Shown one piece after another: positions 25,801 to 34,085 of a stretch of 64,000 bases of DNA. The notes below the pieces were generated by a model. The model was not told the origin of the DNA. It ran no database searches and saw nothing but the letters and a program-made list of their open reading frames with translations. Source of the stretch: Sympetrum striolatum. Its lineage: Eukaryota > Arthropoda > Insecta > Odonata > Libellulidae. The position numbers and the translations under genes are program-made. Where the stretch lies: the NCBI GenBank assembly GCA_947579665.1, contig OX388352.1, positions 71,586,113 to 71,650,112 on the forward strand, written 5' to 3'. Each line of letters starts with the position of its first letter. The first letter of the stretch is position 1.

Positions 25801-28800
25801 GCATGCATGAGCAGTTATTACCTTGTATTGACTTGAATGACCCGTACCGAATTGTATTTGTTTCACATGGTTTTAACAAGCATCAGTTATGACAATACTT
25901 AAAATAACATGAAAAGTATCTACATATTATTTCATTAAAACTAATGTAGAAAATAAATATCTTTAAGCCCTCATTATGGCTGCAAAAAGTGGTGAGAATA
26001 TCAGTTGCATAAATAAGAAAAGGAATGCAATAAATTAGAAAATATGCATTTCAATGCAATAAAATTTGTTTTTTCAATATACTGGCAAAAATTGCTTAAC
26101 TGTATGAAACTGTCCTAAAACAAATCCCCACCGATCTTCCCTAGTAGCTCAGAAAAGGCTGAGCACATCTCAGGGAATTTTAGTAAAAACATTTTATAAT
26201 CACAGCCTGAGTGCATGCTGAAAATGTTTTCAGATGATTTAGAACCCACAAATCTTTACATAGACAGTGACAGTTGTTACCGACCATGTCAATTGTGCAT
26301 TTTTAGCAATTTGTTACTGTTTTTATGGTGTATCATGTGCTAAGATTAAGATATTTGCATTTTTCTAATATTATGTACTTGTTTTATTCTTTTTTTCTTA
26401 TTGTTTATCAATCAGAACGTTAAATGTGAAACTCCCACAAACGTAGGGTAGGTATGACCAGTTGAATGACACTCCAGGAATTTCCAATGTACACAGAAAT
26501 TTTCAGAACCAATTAACCGTGTAAGTCAGGGACTTACTGTAATTTATGTTCATTCCATTACTTAAAATTTTATTTTTATTGGGTATTGCTTTGTAGCTTG
26601 GAATTTTTAAAATACATCAGTATAACCAATTTTAAAGTAGACTTTTTCTTTATTATTAAGGAGACCCTTCCTCACATGAAGAATACATGACAGTGGCCGT
26701 AAAGACATTGAAAGAAGATGCCGGAGAAATGGAGAGACATGCACTTGCTTCAGAATTTAACCTTTTGCAAGGTGTAAACCATGTAAATGTGGTGAAGTTA
26801 ATAGGAGCATGTACCTATCCAAAAAGCTTACCATTCCTTTTGATAATTGAATTTGCAGCCATGGGATCTTTAAGGTACATCGATAAAACTTGTCTTTGAA
26901 ATCTATAACTTAAATAGTAATCTTTCTGTTGTTAATTTTACATTGAGGCCATGCTCCTGTATAAAGAAATATTTCTTCTATGAAGAATTTTTCTGGTTCA
27001 TAATACATATTCAATATATAAATAAATTCTTAAAAAAATATTTTTAGTGTCATTAAAACATTGAATGGGAAAATAATAGTTTCATAAGTTGTTTTGATAC
27101 GCCCTGTACTGAAATTTATTTAGAAAATATGTTTATTTGCCCAACAAACAAATAAATAAGCCTTTATCCATGTGGTTTCACTGGCATTTCAGTACACAGT
27201 CCCTCTAATTTATACTATATATTGCACTCTAGCATTTTTATCATATCTCAGGCACAAGGCTTAGGTTTCTCTTGGAAGTGGCAGCAAGTTGAATATTTGA
27301 GTTTTCATTCTTAGAATGTTTATTGTTTAACTAGAAAATGATCATCATGCTAACTATGGTAATGTTCATTACAATTCCATTTTGAAATTAGTTTCAATTA
27401 TACAAAATTATAAAATAAAAAATTATATATATGTAAAATAGGGAATTTTACCAAAGGTGGCATAAGTTATCATGCCTTTGATGATTCCACATTACTCTGT
27501 ATCTGTATGCACACAAAGAGTGGTTGAATTTCAATTGTAATCCTAGTGAATTTAGGAATTCATTTCATTAATTATATAAGTATTCTCTAAAAATACATGC
27601 AAGATATTAAGGATTGCCTATAAATGTCAATTATAAGTTATTTTTACTTCTTTTCAGGAGCTATCTGAGAAAAAGTCGGCTTTGCCATTTCAATGGCGTC
27701 TCTCTGCAAAAACTTCCAATTACGAAACCTTTCACTTCAGAAGGTACTCATTCTTTCAAGGAAGAAAGAACTAATGGTGTTGTAATAACACCGAAGCACA
27801 TTCTGTCATTTGCATGGCAAATAAGCAAGGGCATGTCATACCTCAGCGAAATCAAGGTTTGTAATTATGGACTTTCAACATTATAATAATCATTTTATAC
27901 CAGTAAAATTTTATTTTTTTGCTATTTATTACTAAATTAATTGATTATGCAGAATGAAACTTTATGCCAGTTTCAGAATGAGATAGCCATCACACAATCT
28001 GACATCACAAACATAGATAAATTTTTATTATTGAAAGTAATCAGTCAGTAACATAAACGTATCACATTCAGTGGGGATCTAATATGAGAAAATCTTCTAA
28101 GTTCCTGATATTTGTTTATTCTGATCTGATTATTTCTGATCACTATAATGGTTGTTAATTTTTGTTTAGGGGTAAAAACTATATTCTATTCAAATAACAT
28201 ATTCATGTCATCTATGCCAGACATCCCCATTCATTAACGCTTGCAGCATCACTCATGAGTGACAAATGCACTGAGCATGTTATGGAAACAGTTAAAAGTG
28301 ACTTTAAGAAGTTTTAAATAATTTCCATTATTGTCCTGAAATGTGATAATGAAACATGCTGTGTCTGTTCAGATGTATCTTTTGAAAAAGAAAGCAGAGT
28401 CATTTCATGAATAAATATCATTTTCATCTCTTTCAGCACAATATGTATAACTGTTTTGAAAAAACTATATACATAAAAATATGCTTTTTTTTCAGAAGTA
28501 ATGAATATTTTTTTTTAATATTCACCTTCAGCACCTCAATGGAAATAGTTTTACCCACTAATCTTTAAAACTGTCTATAATTTCAACACTGAATATGTGA
28601 TCAATGTAACTCTGGTACTTTCATAAATTGACAATGATATTTTAATCACCATCTTGGGTAATATTTTTTATAAGAAAAACTGAACCTTTAACTATGAAAC
28701 AGCATTTGATGCCTAAAAGTATAACCTACTTGACTACAGCATCAAAAACAATTATTTTACTTCACAGCTTGTCCACAGAGACTTAGCTGCCAGAAACGTT

Positions 28801-30713
28801 CTGCTCACAACAGATGGCATATGCAAGATATCAGATTTTGGATTAACTCGTGATGTCTATGAAGATGATGCTTATTTTAAAAGATCCAAGGGAAGAGGTT
28901 AGACTTATTCTTTTATGCATAAAAATAATATTTAAATACATCCAATAACTCACTTTGCTCATTGCTTTCAAAGTACTAACAGGTAATGAGAAATGAGTAG
29001 CATGATTTCATTTCTTGGTGGAGTTTTGATTATTTTTGCAACCATAAGAATGTTGAGAAAAGAAATCCTTATAATCATCCAGACTAGTTTGTCACCATTT
29101 GAATTGAAGTTCCAACTAAGTCAGTAGTTATCTGAGTTGTATTCAAACTTGAATATTAATTTGATGAATTTGATTAATTTTTAGTTCCTGTCAAGTGGAT
29201 GGCTCCAGAATCTCTCTGTGACCACATTTACACAACTCAATCAGATGTTTGGGGATTTGGGATCTTATTGTGGGAGCTGGTAACTTTGGGTTCAACCCCT
29301 TATCCTGGTGTCCCTTTGTCTGGACTCTACAACCTGCTGCAAGCAGGATATAAAATGGAAAAACCAAGTCACTGCTCAGTAGAGCTGTAAGTGATCCTAA
29401 AATTTCATTAATAAGTTACACTATAAGAATTATTTGTTGATGTCTTATGTTCAATCTGAATTTCTATTTTCTGGCTCATCACTAAGCAACCTTTGAATTA
29501 TCTCAAACAGATACCATTTGATGCTATGTTGCTGGAGATTGGATCCAAGGAAAAGACCTTCATTTCAATCTTTGATGATATCTCTTGAAGCAATGTTGCT
29601 GGATGAAGCAGAATACCTTCAGCTTGATTCTCTCATGGCTCACAACATGACTTACTTCAATACATTTGGATATGAAGAATCTTCCTCCAAATCTGGTAAG
29701 TATTTGAAAGTTAACTTATAAATTTCATCATGGAATTGATGAATAAAACTAGGTAATTTTTATACTTTCTAATGTAGAAATAATACATACATCAAAAACC
29801 CTTAAATTATAGCACATTTTTTTCTGTACGGAGGAAAGTTAAGAATTATCATCTTTATTTATTTTGTATATATTTATGATACTTAAACTGAGGAAGTTGA
29901 TGTGTCCAATGGATTCTGGAGATAGGATAAAATATAACAAAGAAATTGAAAGATAGGGGTAGAATAATAAAATAAAACTAAGCCTTTCACAAGGGACTGT
30001 GAAGGAAAGTATTATGTAAATTGCATTTATTGGCAAATTATTTATTCTTTAATTTTTAAAGACAGAAAATTATAATGTTGATGTAAAGAAAATATGCTCT
30101 GTTGTCCTAATGTTTAATAGTTTTTTAATAAACACAAAGGTTCAATCCTACTGTTGCCTCCAAGATTACGGAGATGGTTTATGTAAAAAGTGTACACAGT
30201 GTCTAGATAGCATACTCTTAGAGGGAAAATAATCATTAAAAGTTCCAGTGAGATCTGTATTAATATGTACATGCCAACATCCTTGTCCATTCAGATAACT
30301 AACTTTTATTTCAAACAGATGGTGAGGGAGTTGAATATGGTAGTATTCTGCATAGGATACTCAATGATAATAGTGATGATGAAGAAACCGAACAGGCAGG
30401 TGCAATATCTTTAAAGGGCTCTCAAAGTATTCCAAAAATGGAAGACAATGAAAGACAAGTAGAGTATACATGGTTGTGGAGAGCAAATAAAAAAAGAGGA
30501 TGGAGTGGATCGGATGGAAAAACTCTGTCGCAAAGCTTGCTCTCTGAAGCTGATGAATTGGAAGAAGATAGCTCAGCCATGGATTACAGTCAAGGAAATT
30601 GTGATAAAGAGGAAGCTAAAAATGGGGCAAGGGACAATCAAGATGTGACCGAATATGTCTGTCCAATAAGATTGCCAGAGCACATTCATAATACCCCACA
30701 TGCTGCAGAGTAA
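13716..30713 (+). CDS. Ret: Ret receptor tyrosine kinase, 15 exons (5' end missing)
   Basis: Spliced from 13716-13848, 14292-14545, 16317-16566, 16985-17085, 17253-17910, 20136-20366, 21519-21765, 24269-24449, 24922-25030, 26661-26874, 27658-27856, 28768-28897, 29185-29386, 29511-29695 and 30319-30713. All introns are GT-AG and all phases match, giving 3,489 nt (1,162 residues plus stop). Domains in order: cadherin-like repeats with a Ca-binding DEDDSAP motif (about residue 115), a Ret-specific cysteine-rich domain (about 400-500), a membrane segment (581-602), a kinase (about 695-1010) and a C-tail. The kinase has the GEGEFG loop, VAVK lysine 736, [11 protein letters not shown] and a [15 protein letters not shown] activation loop with both tyrosines of vertebrate RET. 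RET signals in neural and gut development with a GPI-anchored co-receptor (family knowledge). Signal peptide and first cadherin-like domain are not in this model and must lie upstream. Confidence 0.93.
14292..14545 (+). CDS. Ret: Ret exon B: cadherin-like domain 2 with Ca-binding motif
   Basis: Carries [11 protein letters not shown], the cadherin-type calcium-binding motif that RET keeps between its second and third cadherin-like domains (vertebrate form ..YDEDDSAP). Calcium binding is needed for RET folding and ligand response in vertebrates. Acceptor CTCGATAG, donor ACAG/GTAAAT. Confidence 0.92.
14897..16157 (-). mobile_element. pogo/psq-type DNA transposon relic in a Ret intron
   Basis: The left end CCGTAGAATGGGGTGAATAG and the reverse complement of the right end, CCGATGAATGGGGTAAATAG, are terminal inverted repeats. 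The core motif GGGGT(G/A)GATAGCAAC is repeated inside (near 15,094, 15,128, and inverted near 15,745 and 16,117), giving a clustered subterminal array. On the minus strand, 15,580-15,678 encodes a helix-turn-helix psq/pogo N-terminal motif ([18 protein letters not shown]). The catalytic domain is missing, so it is a deletion derivative. A TA precedes the left end, but the right flank is TG, so the target duplication is unclear. Confidence 0.72.
15478..15557 (-). mobile_element. tRNA-derived insertion nested in the psq transposon
   Basis: Read on the minus strand, the segment starts TGGCTCGGTAGTTCAATGGT (A-box and D-arm like) and has GACCTGAGTTTGAGTCACAG (B-box like). The end partly pairs with the start (TGGCT/AGCCA). 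It interrupts the transposase reading frame soon after the psq helix-turn-helix. The degenerate T-arm (GTTTGAGTC) and the lack of a clean anticodon stem argue for a SINE head or tRNA pseudogene. Confidence 0.55.
16317..16566 (+). CDS. Ret: Ret exon C: cadherin-like domain 3
   Basis: Encodes [19 protein letters not shown] and a lysine-rich loop ([10 protein letters not shown]). The order ..TL.V.DADVV.. in vertebrate RET domain 3 corresponds. Acceptor TTCCTTGTAG, donor GTTG/GTAAGG. The final G completes a codon with the next exon. Confidence 0.85.
16985..17085 (+). CDS. Ret: Ret exon D: cadherin-like domain 3 end
   Basis: A short exon encoding [20 protein letters not shown] and [14 protein letters not shown]. 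It corresponds in order to the RET strand 'LSISENRT.QL.VLVNDSD'. Acceptor CATTGATAG is weak (AAG follows), donor CATG/GTAAGC; phases fit both neighbours. Confidence 0.75.
17253..17910 (+). CDS. Ret: Ret exon E: cadherin-like domain 4 and first half of cysteine-rich domain
   Basis: The largest exon (658 nt). Its end has the RET hallmark: [17 protein letters not shown], then [20 protein letters not shown], then HRICPQDC. Vertebrate RET has the same order (CGGLGSP..RCEWR ... FSTCSPSTKTCPDGHCD ... ICPQDC). This membrane-proximal region contacts ligand-co-receptor complexes in vertebrates. Donor GCAC/GTAAGT; one base (C) carries into the next exon. Confidence 0.95.
17911..20135 (+). other. Ret intron with an inverted-repeat element
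   Basis: A 2.2-kb intron. The middle is the 18,750-19,787 inverted-repeat element; the rest is AT-rich DNA without features I can name. Confidence 0.8.
18750..19787. mobile_element. Inverted-repeat DNA element in Ret intron
   Basis: ATGCCGGTGTATAAGTCGAC at 18,750 matches the reverse complement of the segment ending at 19,787 (ATGCTGGTGTATAAGTCAAC) with two differences. A further internal copy, GCGTATAAGTCGACCC, lies near 18,829. The 1.04-kb interior has no transposase. It looks like a non-autonomous DNA transposon; the exact ends and target duplication are not clear. Confidence 0.62.
20136..20366 (+). CDS. Ret: Ret exon F: cysteine-rich domain, second half
   Basis: Encodes [12 protein letters not shown] (first residue split with exon E), then [25 protein letters not shown] in outline. 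The RET order RGIKAGYGTCNC....KCFCEPE is matched. The chosen donor is TTAAAG/GTGACT; phase 1 fits the next exon. The frame stays open past this donor for 34 more codons into a SINE. Confidence 0.92.
20395..20612 (+). mobile_element. tRNA-derived SINE (family B), copy 1
   Basis: Starts with GATGGCCGAGTGGATAGCAT (A box), then GGTCCTGGGTTCGAATCCCG (B box), then a body ending CACCTCCTGACAAG...CATCAGAGCTTAGGAGGACTTCACC and an A-rich tail. A second copy lies at 21,940-22,165. It sits only about 30 bp after a Ret splice donor. Confidence 0.88.
20613..21518 (+). other. Remainder of Ret intron F-G
   Basis: AT-rich intronic DNA with no recognised feature. The polypyrimidine tract and TTTATTGTAG acceptor mark its end. 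Confidence 0.7.
21519..21765 (+). CDS. Ret: Ret exon G: transmembrane segment
   Basis: After an acidic stretch ([11 protein letters not shown]) and two cysteines comes a 22-residue hydrophobic run, [20 protein letters not shown], stopped by MYARRR. That is a classic single-pass membrane anchor with a basic cytosolic stop, at residues about 581-605. Two in-frame donors exist: GAAG/GTGGGT after 21,708 and CATG/GTGAGT after 21,765. The second is closer to consensus and is used here. Confidence 0.88.
21940..22165 (+). mobile_element. tRNA-derived SINE (family B), copy 2
   Basis: Same family as the copy at 20,395: GGTGGCCTAGTGGATAGCAT (A box), GAGTTCGGATCCCAG (B box), then the shared CTCAGTGAAGCACCTCCTGA body and AGCTTAGGAGGACTTCACCC end. 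It is diverged from copy 1, so the two are independent insertions and not a local duplication. Confidence 0.85.
23513..23590 (-). mobile_element. tRNA-derived SINE head, minus strand
   Basis: On the minus strand: AGCCGGTTAGCCTAGATGGT (A box) and ATCCTGGGTTCGATTCCTGG (near-perfect B box) with tRNA-like spacing. No cloverleaf with a clean acceptor stem was found, and a similar B-box piece (GGTTTGATTCCCGAACCC) sits 220 bp away, so this is repeat-derived. Distinct from SINE family B. Confidence 0.65.
23728..23905. repeat. Foldback repeat with about 66-bp arms
   Basis: Left arm 23,728-23,793 (starting CAAGGAAAGGGTTGAGGTGA) is nearly the reverse complement of right arm 23,839-23,905 (ending CTCAACCCTTTCCTTG). 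The 45-bp spacer holds a B-box-like GGTTTGATTCCCGAACCC and a small hairpin CAGACTTTTTTCAAGTCTG. Transcribed intronic RNA would form a long stem. Confidence 0.85.
24269..24449 (+). CDS. Ret: Ret exon H: juxtamembrane region
   Basis: Encodes [20 protein letters not shown] ... [11 protein letters not shown]. Rich in His, Ser and Gln, with no known motif; position and phase identify it. Acceptor TTTTACAG, donor CCAG/GTACTG. Confidence 0.8.
24922..25030 (+). CDS. Ret: Ret exon I: kinase N-lobe with glycine-rich loop
   Basis: Encodes [20 protein letters not shown] then [12 protein letters not shown]. The W-E-hydrophobic-P-R start and the loop GEGEFG are as in vertebrate RET (WEFPR ... LGEGEFGKV). 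Residues about 705-710 form the ATP-binding loop. Donor GAAG/GTAAGC, phase 1. Confidence 0.95.
25190..25335. repeat. Two-copy degenerate tandem repeat
   Basis: TTATGCAACATTCTATGCCA...CTCTGTTTTTGCCTCAGAATAACTC is followed at about 75-80 bp by TTATGCAGCACTCTATGCCT...TTCTGTTTTCACATCGGAACAACTC. Confidence 0.6.
25600..25893. repeat. Three-copy degenerate tandem repeat
   Basis: Three versions of a block: TTGAC...CCCGTACCGGAG...GTCTCACATGG...GCATCAGTTGTTATC; TTGAC...CCTGCACCGAAA...TTTCACATGG...GAGCAGTTATTAC; TTGAC...CCCGTACCGAAT...TTTCACATGG...GCATCAGTTATGAC. Spacing of about 70-120 bp. Confidence 0.6.
26661..26874 (+). CDS. Ret: Ret exon J: kinase N-lobe with catalytic lysine
   Basis: [20 protein letters not shown] contains the VAVK lysine (residue 736) that anchors ATP. 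The helix C segment [20 protein letters not shown] follows, with its glutamate partner. [14 protein letters not shown] is the hinge (E in place of the common E-Y). Acceptor TTATTAAG, donor TAAG/GTACAT. Confidence 0.95.
26875..27657 (+). other. Ret intron J-K
   Basis: AT-rich intronic DNA; nothing recognised beyond splice signals. Confidence 0.75.
27658..27856 (+). CDS. Ret: Ret exon K: kinase insert and helix E
   Basis: Starts [10 protein letters not shown] as in RET (GSLR.FL..SR). The kinase insert is lysine/serine-rich ([18 protein letters not shown]), followed by the helix [19 protein letters not shown] just before the catalytic loop. Split kinase domains of this form are typical of RET, FGFR and PDGFR. 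Acceptor TTTTCAG, donor CAAG/GTTTGT. Confidence 0.93.
27857..28767 (+). other. Ret intron K-L
   Basis: AT-rich intronic DNA with nothing recognised. Confidence 0.75.
28768..28897 (+). CDS. Ret: Ret exon L: catalytic and activation loops
   Basis: [17 protein letters not shown] has the catalytic aspartate (residue 864) and the tyrosine-kinase-type [28 protein letters not shown] has the metal-binding DFG (882-884) and two activation-loop tyrosines (890, 895), equivalent to Y900 and Y905 of human RET. All catalytic residues are present. Confidence 0.97.
29185..29386 (+). CDS. Ret: Ret exon M: kinase C-lobe
   Basis: [20 protein letters not shown] and [20 protein letters not shown] are the P+1 loop and helix F, closely matching vertebrate RET ([14 protein letters not shown]). 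The MAPES motif replaces MAIES of human RET, giving the commoner kinase form. Ends CSVEL; donor GCT/GTAAGT, phase 2. Confidence 0.97.
29511..29695 (+). CDS. Ret: Ret exon N: end of kinase C-lobe
   Basis: [20 protein letters not shown] carries the C-W-x5-RP motif that closes tyrosine kinase domains. [14 protein letters not shown] is like the RET sequence after the kinase (RRDYLDL). Donor TCTG/GTAAGT. Confidence 0.95.
30319..30713 (+). CDS. Ret: Ret exon O: C-terminal tail and stop
   Basis: Encodes the acidic, glutamate-rich cytoplasmic tail, about 131 residues, ending [10 protein letters not shown]. Tyrosines in VEYGS, VEYTW and TEYVCP could be docking sites once phosphorylated (inference). 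Acceptor TTTCAAACAG; TAA at 30,711-30,713. Confidence 0.9.
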
Positions 30714-31801
30714 CTAATGAAATGTTATTTTGTTTTCTCTAACAATAAATTCCATTTAAAAGACTGTAACTGAGGAGAGTATTGATGTATAGATCTCACT
30801 GAAGCTTACGGGACTACCATGTATAGCACATAGGATAGCACCTTCTGAGGATTGAGTTGAAATCAAGACTAGGAGATAATGAATGTATTCCATCTAAATT
30901 CAACCAGAACCTCAGAACTGACAAAGGGAACACCAGGTTTGTGCAAAACGGATTCGAACGAAACTTTCAGGGCACATTTTTTGCTTAAAAATAGTGGAAA
31001 GGTGTCTGACCCTTCAATGAGACTTTTTTAAAGAAAAATTAGCTACTGAAAATCCGAGTTAGGCAACCCGCCATACATGTGCATTACCATTTCGATATCT
31101 TCTGCTCAGGAAATTATTATTTTTCATTTTTTTACAGATAATTTATCTTTCTGCAATTAAATTTCATATTCTACCCTCCCAAGCATTCTTTACTTTTTAG
31201 TTAGCAATTATTCTAATACACATAACACCACACAGTGAGCTAGAATCGATGAAACCTATAAATAAGTGGTTTTTTGAGAGCAAACAAAACGTTTGCACAG
31301 TTAGTGCTACACTAAATAAACAAAGTTCCATTAAGTTGAAGGGCTGGACACATGTCTACTATATTTAAGCAAAAAATATGCCCAGAAAGTTTTTTTTTGA
31401 ATGCATTTCCTACAAACCTGTTGCTCCTCTTGTGAGTACCCATTTAGTCTTTGGTGCACTGAGCAAGTTCCACAAGCTTAAGGGGGGTCTATCATGTTTG
31501 TTATTATGTTTTAAAAATACCAAGGTACTAAAGTAGTAGATGTTGAAAAAAAGTTTTTTTGCTACTCTATGTGTAATTCTCTAGGAATTGTTCAAAACAT
31601 AACATAAATTTCTCAATTTCCTACTAGCTTTTCTAACCAAAAAGATTAGTCACTAAAACTTTTCCTCGAGTTAAGTTCATTTTTTGATTTAAATCAGAAA
31701 AATGCATTAGAAGTGATTTTTGTCATTGCTACTTTGTTAAAGAATTATATTTGTAATAAAAAATGCACAACTGTGATAACTATTTCTTATTGATATTTAC
31801 A
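30714..31801 (+). other. Ret 3' untranslated region (extent uncertain)
   Basis: Candidate AATAAA signals occur at 30,744, 31,315, and, inside the repeated segment, 31,870 and 31,930. The first is only about 30 nt after the stop, so a longer 3'UTR reaching the later signals is plausible. No coding potential was seen. Confidence 0.45.
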
Positions 31802-32051
31802 TTAGTTTTTGGTACAAAATCTTTGCTTGTAATCATTTGTTACTATGTAGATCTTTGATGTGTAGTTTCAATAAATTTGTCAATGAATGGCTATATTCTT
31901 TGTAATTCAAATTTTATCATATATGTATAAATAAACATATAGTTGATGATAACAAACTAATGATGCCATGTTATTTTCATTGAATATATACATTTACTTA
32001 CTTATTTACAATGGCTTATTTTCCAAAGCAAGCTTTGGAATATATAAGCCA

Positions 32052-32165
32052 TTGGGTAAAAGGAGTGTAGGAAGACCACGTTTAAGATGGTAAAGTGAAG
32101 CCGGAACAGGCACATTGCCTAATTCTGGAAGGAAGAGGAATCGAAGCCTGCAACGAACAGAATTG
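32052..32165 (+). pseudogene. LINE reverse-transcriptase C-terminal scrap, unit 1
   Basis: Reads PLGKRSVGRPRLRW then a TAA stop where units 2 and 3 have a serine codon (TGGTAAAGT here, TGGTCAAGT there). The GRPRLRW motif is the usual ending of many LINE-encoded proteins, copied widely in insect repeats. Confidence 0.55.
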
Positions 32166-32199
32166 AACTTTACCTGAATTTATTATGAAAACGTTTTGA

Positions 32200-32533
32200 T
32201 CAGTCGTTCGACGAATTTTTGGTTCGAACCACGAACAAAAAAAAAGTAGCATTTTCTCTGCGCGAGGTCGACTTTTAATTGTGAGCAGAATTTCAAAGTT
32301 TTACGACTCTAGATTCTCGAGTCTTCAGCAAAAATACACACATACCCATACTATCTTTTATATATTAGATATTAGGGAAAGTAAGATACAAGGCTATTAT
32401 TCCTCCCTCGAATATGAATAACATCTAAACTTTTACTTTTACGTGAGCATCGTGAGGTACTGGTTAAATCTAAGCGGGAGGTAAAATAATTCAAAACAAA
32501 ATCTAAATTAATATCCTTTTTCAAATTAATTAA
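32200..32533. other. Unit 1 spacer with GTCGTTCGAC palindromic stretch
   Basis: Short palindromic words (GTCGTTCGAC) and GGTTCGAACC-like elements, then AT-rich DNA. No coding signal. Confidence 0.35.
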
Positions 32534-32955
32534 CCACTGAATGTTTTAAAAAATCGCATTTTTAATAAATTTCCTATCCAAAGGCAATGGTTTAAATTTA
32601 AATGTCATAAAATAATAACAGTAATATAGTTGAAAAACGACTTTAGCAGTGCTCATATGTGTCAAAATACAATCCATTTTCATTGTAATCGAATTTCGTT
32701 TATAGAAACAAATAGCGATATTTAAAAATCGTATTATAAATAATATTGCTCTCCAAGGTCAATGGCTTAAAACAAAATGTCCTAATTTAGTATCAAGAAA
32801 AGAGCCGAAAAACGACTTCAGCAGTGCTCAAAATAAAATCAATTTCATTATAAACCAAATTTATATTTAAAAACAAAAGGCGGAATCCAAAAACCCTTTT
32901 TTAAATAATTTCTCGTTCCAGAAGCAATGGTTTAAATTAAAACGTGTGGATATAA
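32534..32955. repeat. Degenerate ~170-bp tandem repeat (2.5 copies), unit 1
   Basis: Shared landmarks recur in order: AATCGCATTTTTAATAAATT / AATCGTATTATAAATAATAT / CCCTTTTTTAAATAATTT; then GGCAATGGTTTAAA / GTCAATGGCTTAAA / AGCAATGGTTTAAA; then ACGACTTTAGCAGTGCTC / ACGACTTCAGCAGTGCTC. Period about 170-180 bp. Confidence 0.7.
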
Positions 32956-33570
32956 AATTAAGTGAATGACAGTTTGACTTCATTGCTGCCACATTTATTT
33001 TACTAGCTATTACGCCAAAATTAAAATTTGGTATCTTATTGCCGTATTTCTTAATAAAACTGCACAATTGCTAAGTAACTTCATACGGATTTCCACCAGA
33101 AAGACTTTCTTTAGCATGAGCCGTCAGTTGATTAGATGTTATTTATATATCAGCTAAGGCATCATGTTATTCAAGGTTCTCATTTTTCATAACGTTGCAA
33201 TTCAATAAAAAGTTTCGAACGGGAATGTGAAAATGTTCGCACTTAGCGTAAATTGCATTAGAAATCTAATCCTGCCGTTTTAGTGACTCAGATTAATTTA
33301 CAGTCCGGTAGTCATTACTAAATATGGTATTTACATACATCGTTTCACAATGCAAGCTGTCAGGTACTACTTGATGTTATAAATTTTACCAATTTAAACA
33401 ATCTAATTCTTACAAACACTCCAAACTGCTATTCAACCAAATCTTATGATACTTTTACCTTATTGGTGTAGACCATCATCATCCTCCCTTAGAATGTGAT
33501 ATTCCTTTAAGTGCTTTTATTGATGTCATTAATTTTAACTCTTGGTCATACAATTAAAATTTGGTAAATT
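32956..33570. other. Unit 1 non-coding spacer
   Basis: AT-rich DNA with no recognised feature, corresponding to 45,571-46,185 and 57,854-58,470. Confidence 0.4.
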
Positions 33571-34085
33571 ATGAAGGTATGCTAAATTATTTATTGGGTG
33601 TCAATTGGAATTGTTTACTTAGCATGGATCTTGACTCAGCAGTAAATCAACTCTATGAAATTTTGTCCTAAGCCATTAATAATTTTGTTCCTAAATGCAA
33701 ACACAAAAGCAGATGTTTTCCACGCTGGTATACAGAAGAACTCAAAGATTTAATTTTCACAAAAAATGGGCTCATTATGTTTATAAGATAACGAAATCAA
33801 CCACCGATTACAACAAATTCTCCAAACTTAGATCCAAATGTAAATATGTGTAAATATAGTTATAATAATTACATTACTCAAATGGAAGCTGCTATCTCTT
33901 CCAACCGTAAGTTATTTTGGAACCATATTAATTTATCAAGGAAGTACAATAATATTCCTAACCACATCGAGCTGGGAGACTTAGTAGCCAATGATGGTCA
34001 ATCAATTGTTAATCTTTTTGCAGATTCCTTTGCCAAGGAATTTGAACCATCTGAGGAGGTTATTTCTCTTTGTATTTCAAGGTGA
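33571..34085 (+). pseudogene. LINE ORF2 fragment (endonuclease-RT linker), unit 1
   Basis: Broken frames read LLGVNWNCLLSMDLDSAVNQ, FPRWYTEELKDLIF, and after a frame change NRKLFWNHINLSRKYNNIP and NLFADSFAKEFEPS. This order (W....L..LI ... FW..I...RK ... LFA..F..VF) is the linker between endonuclease and reverse transcriptase in CR1/Jockey-type LINEs. The intact LINE in units 2 and 3 has the same layout. Confidence 0.7.

Larger units (their letters stand above)
25031..26660 (+). other. Ret intron I-J with short tandem repeats
   Basis: A 1.63-kb intron. Two degenerate tandem repeat arrays lie at about 25,190-25,335 and 25,600-25,893. Otherwise no feature recognised. Confidence 0.8.
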
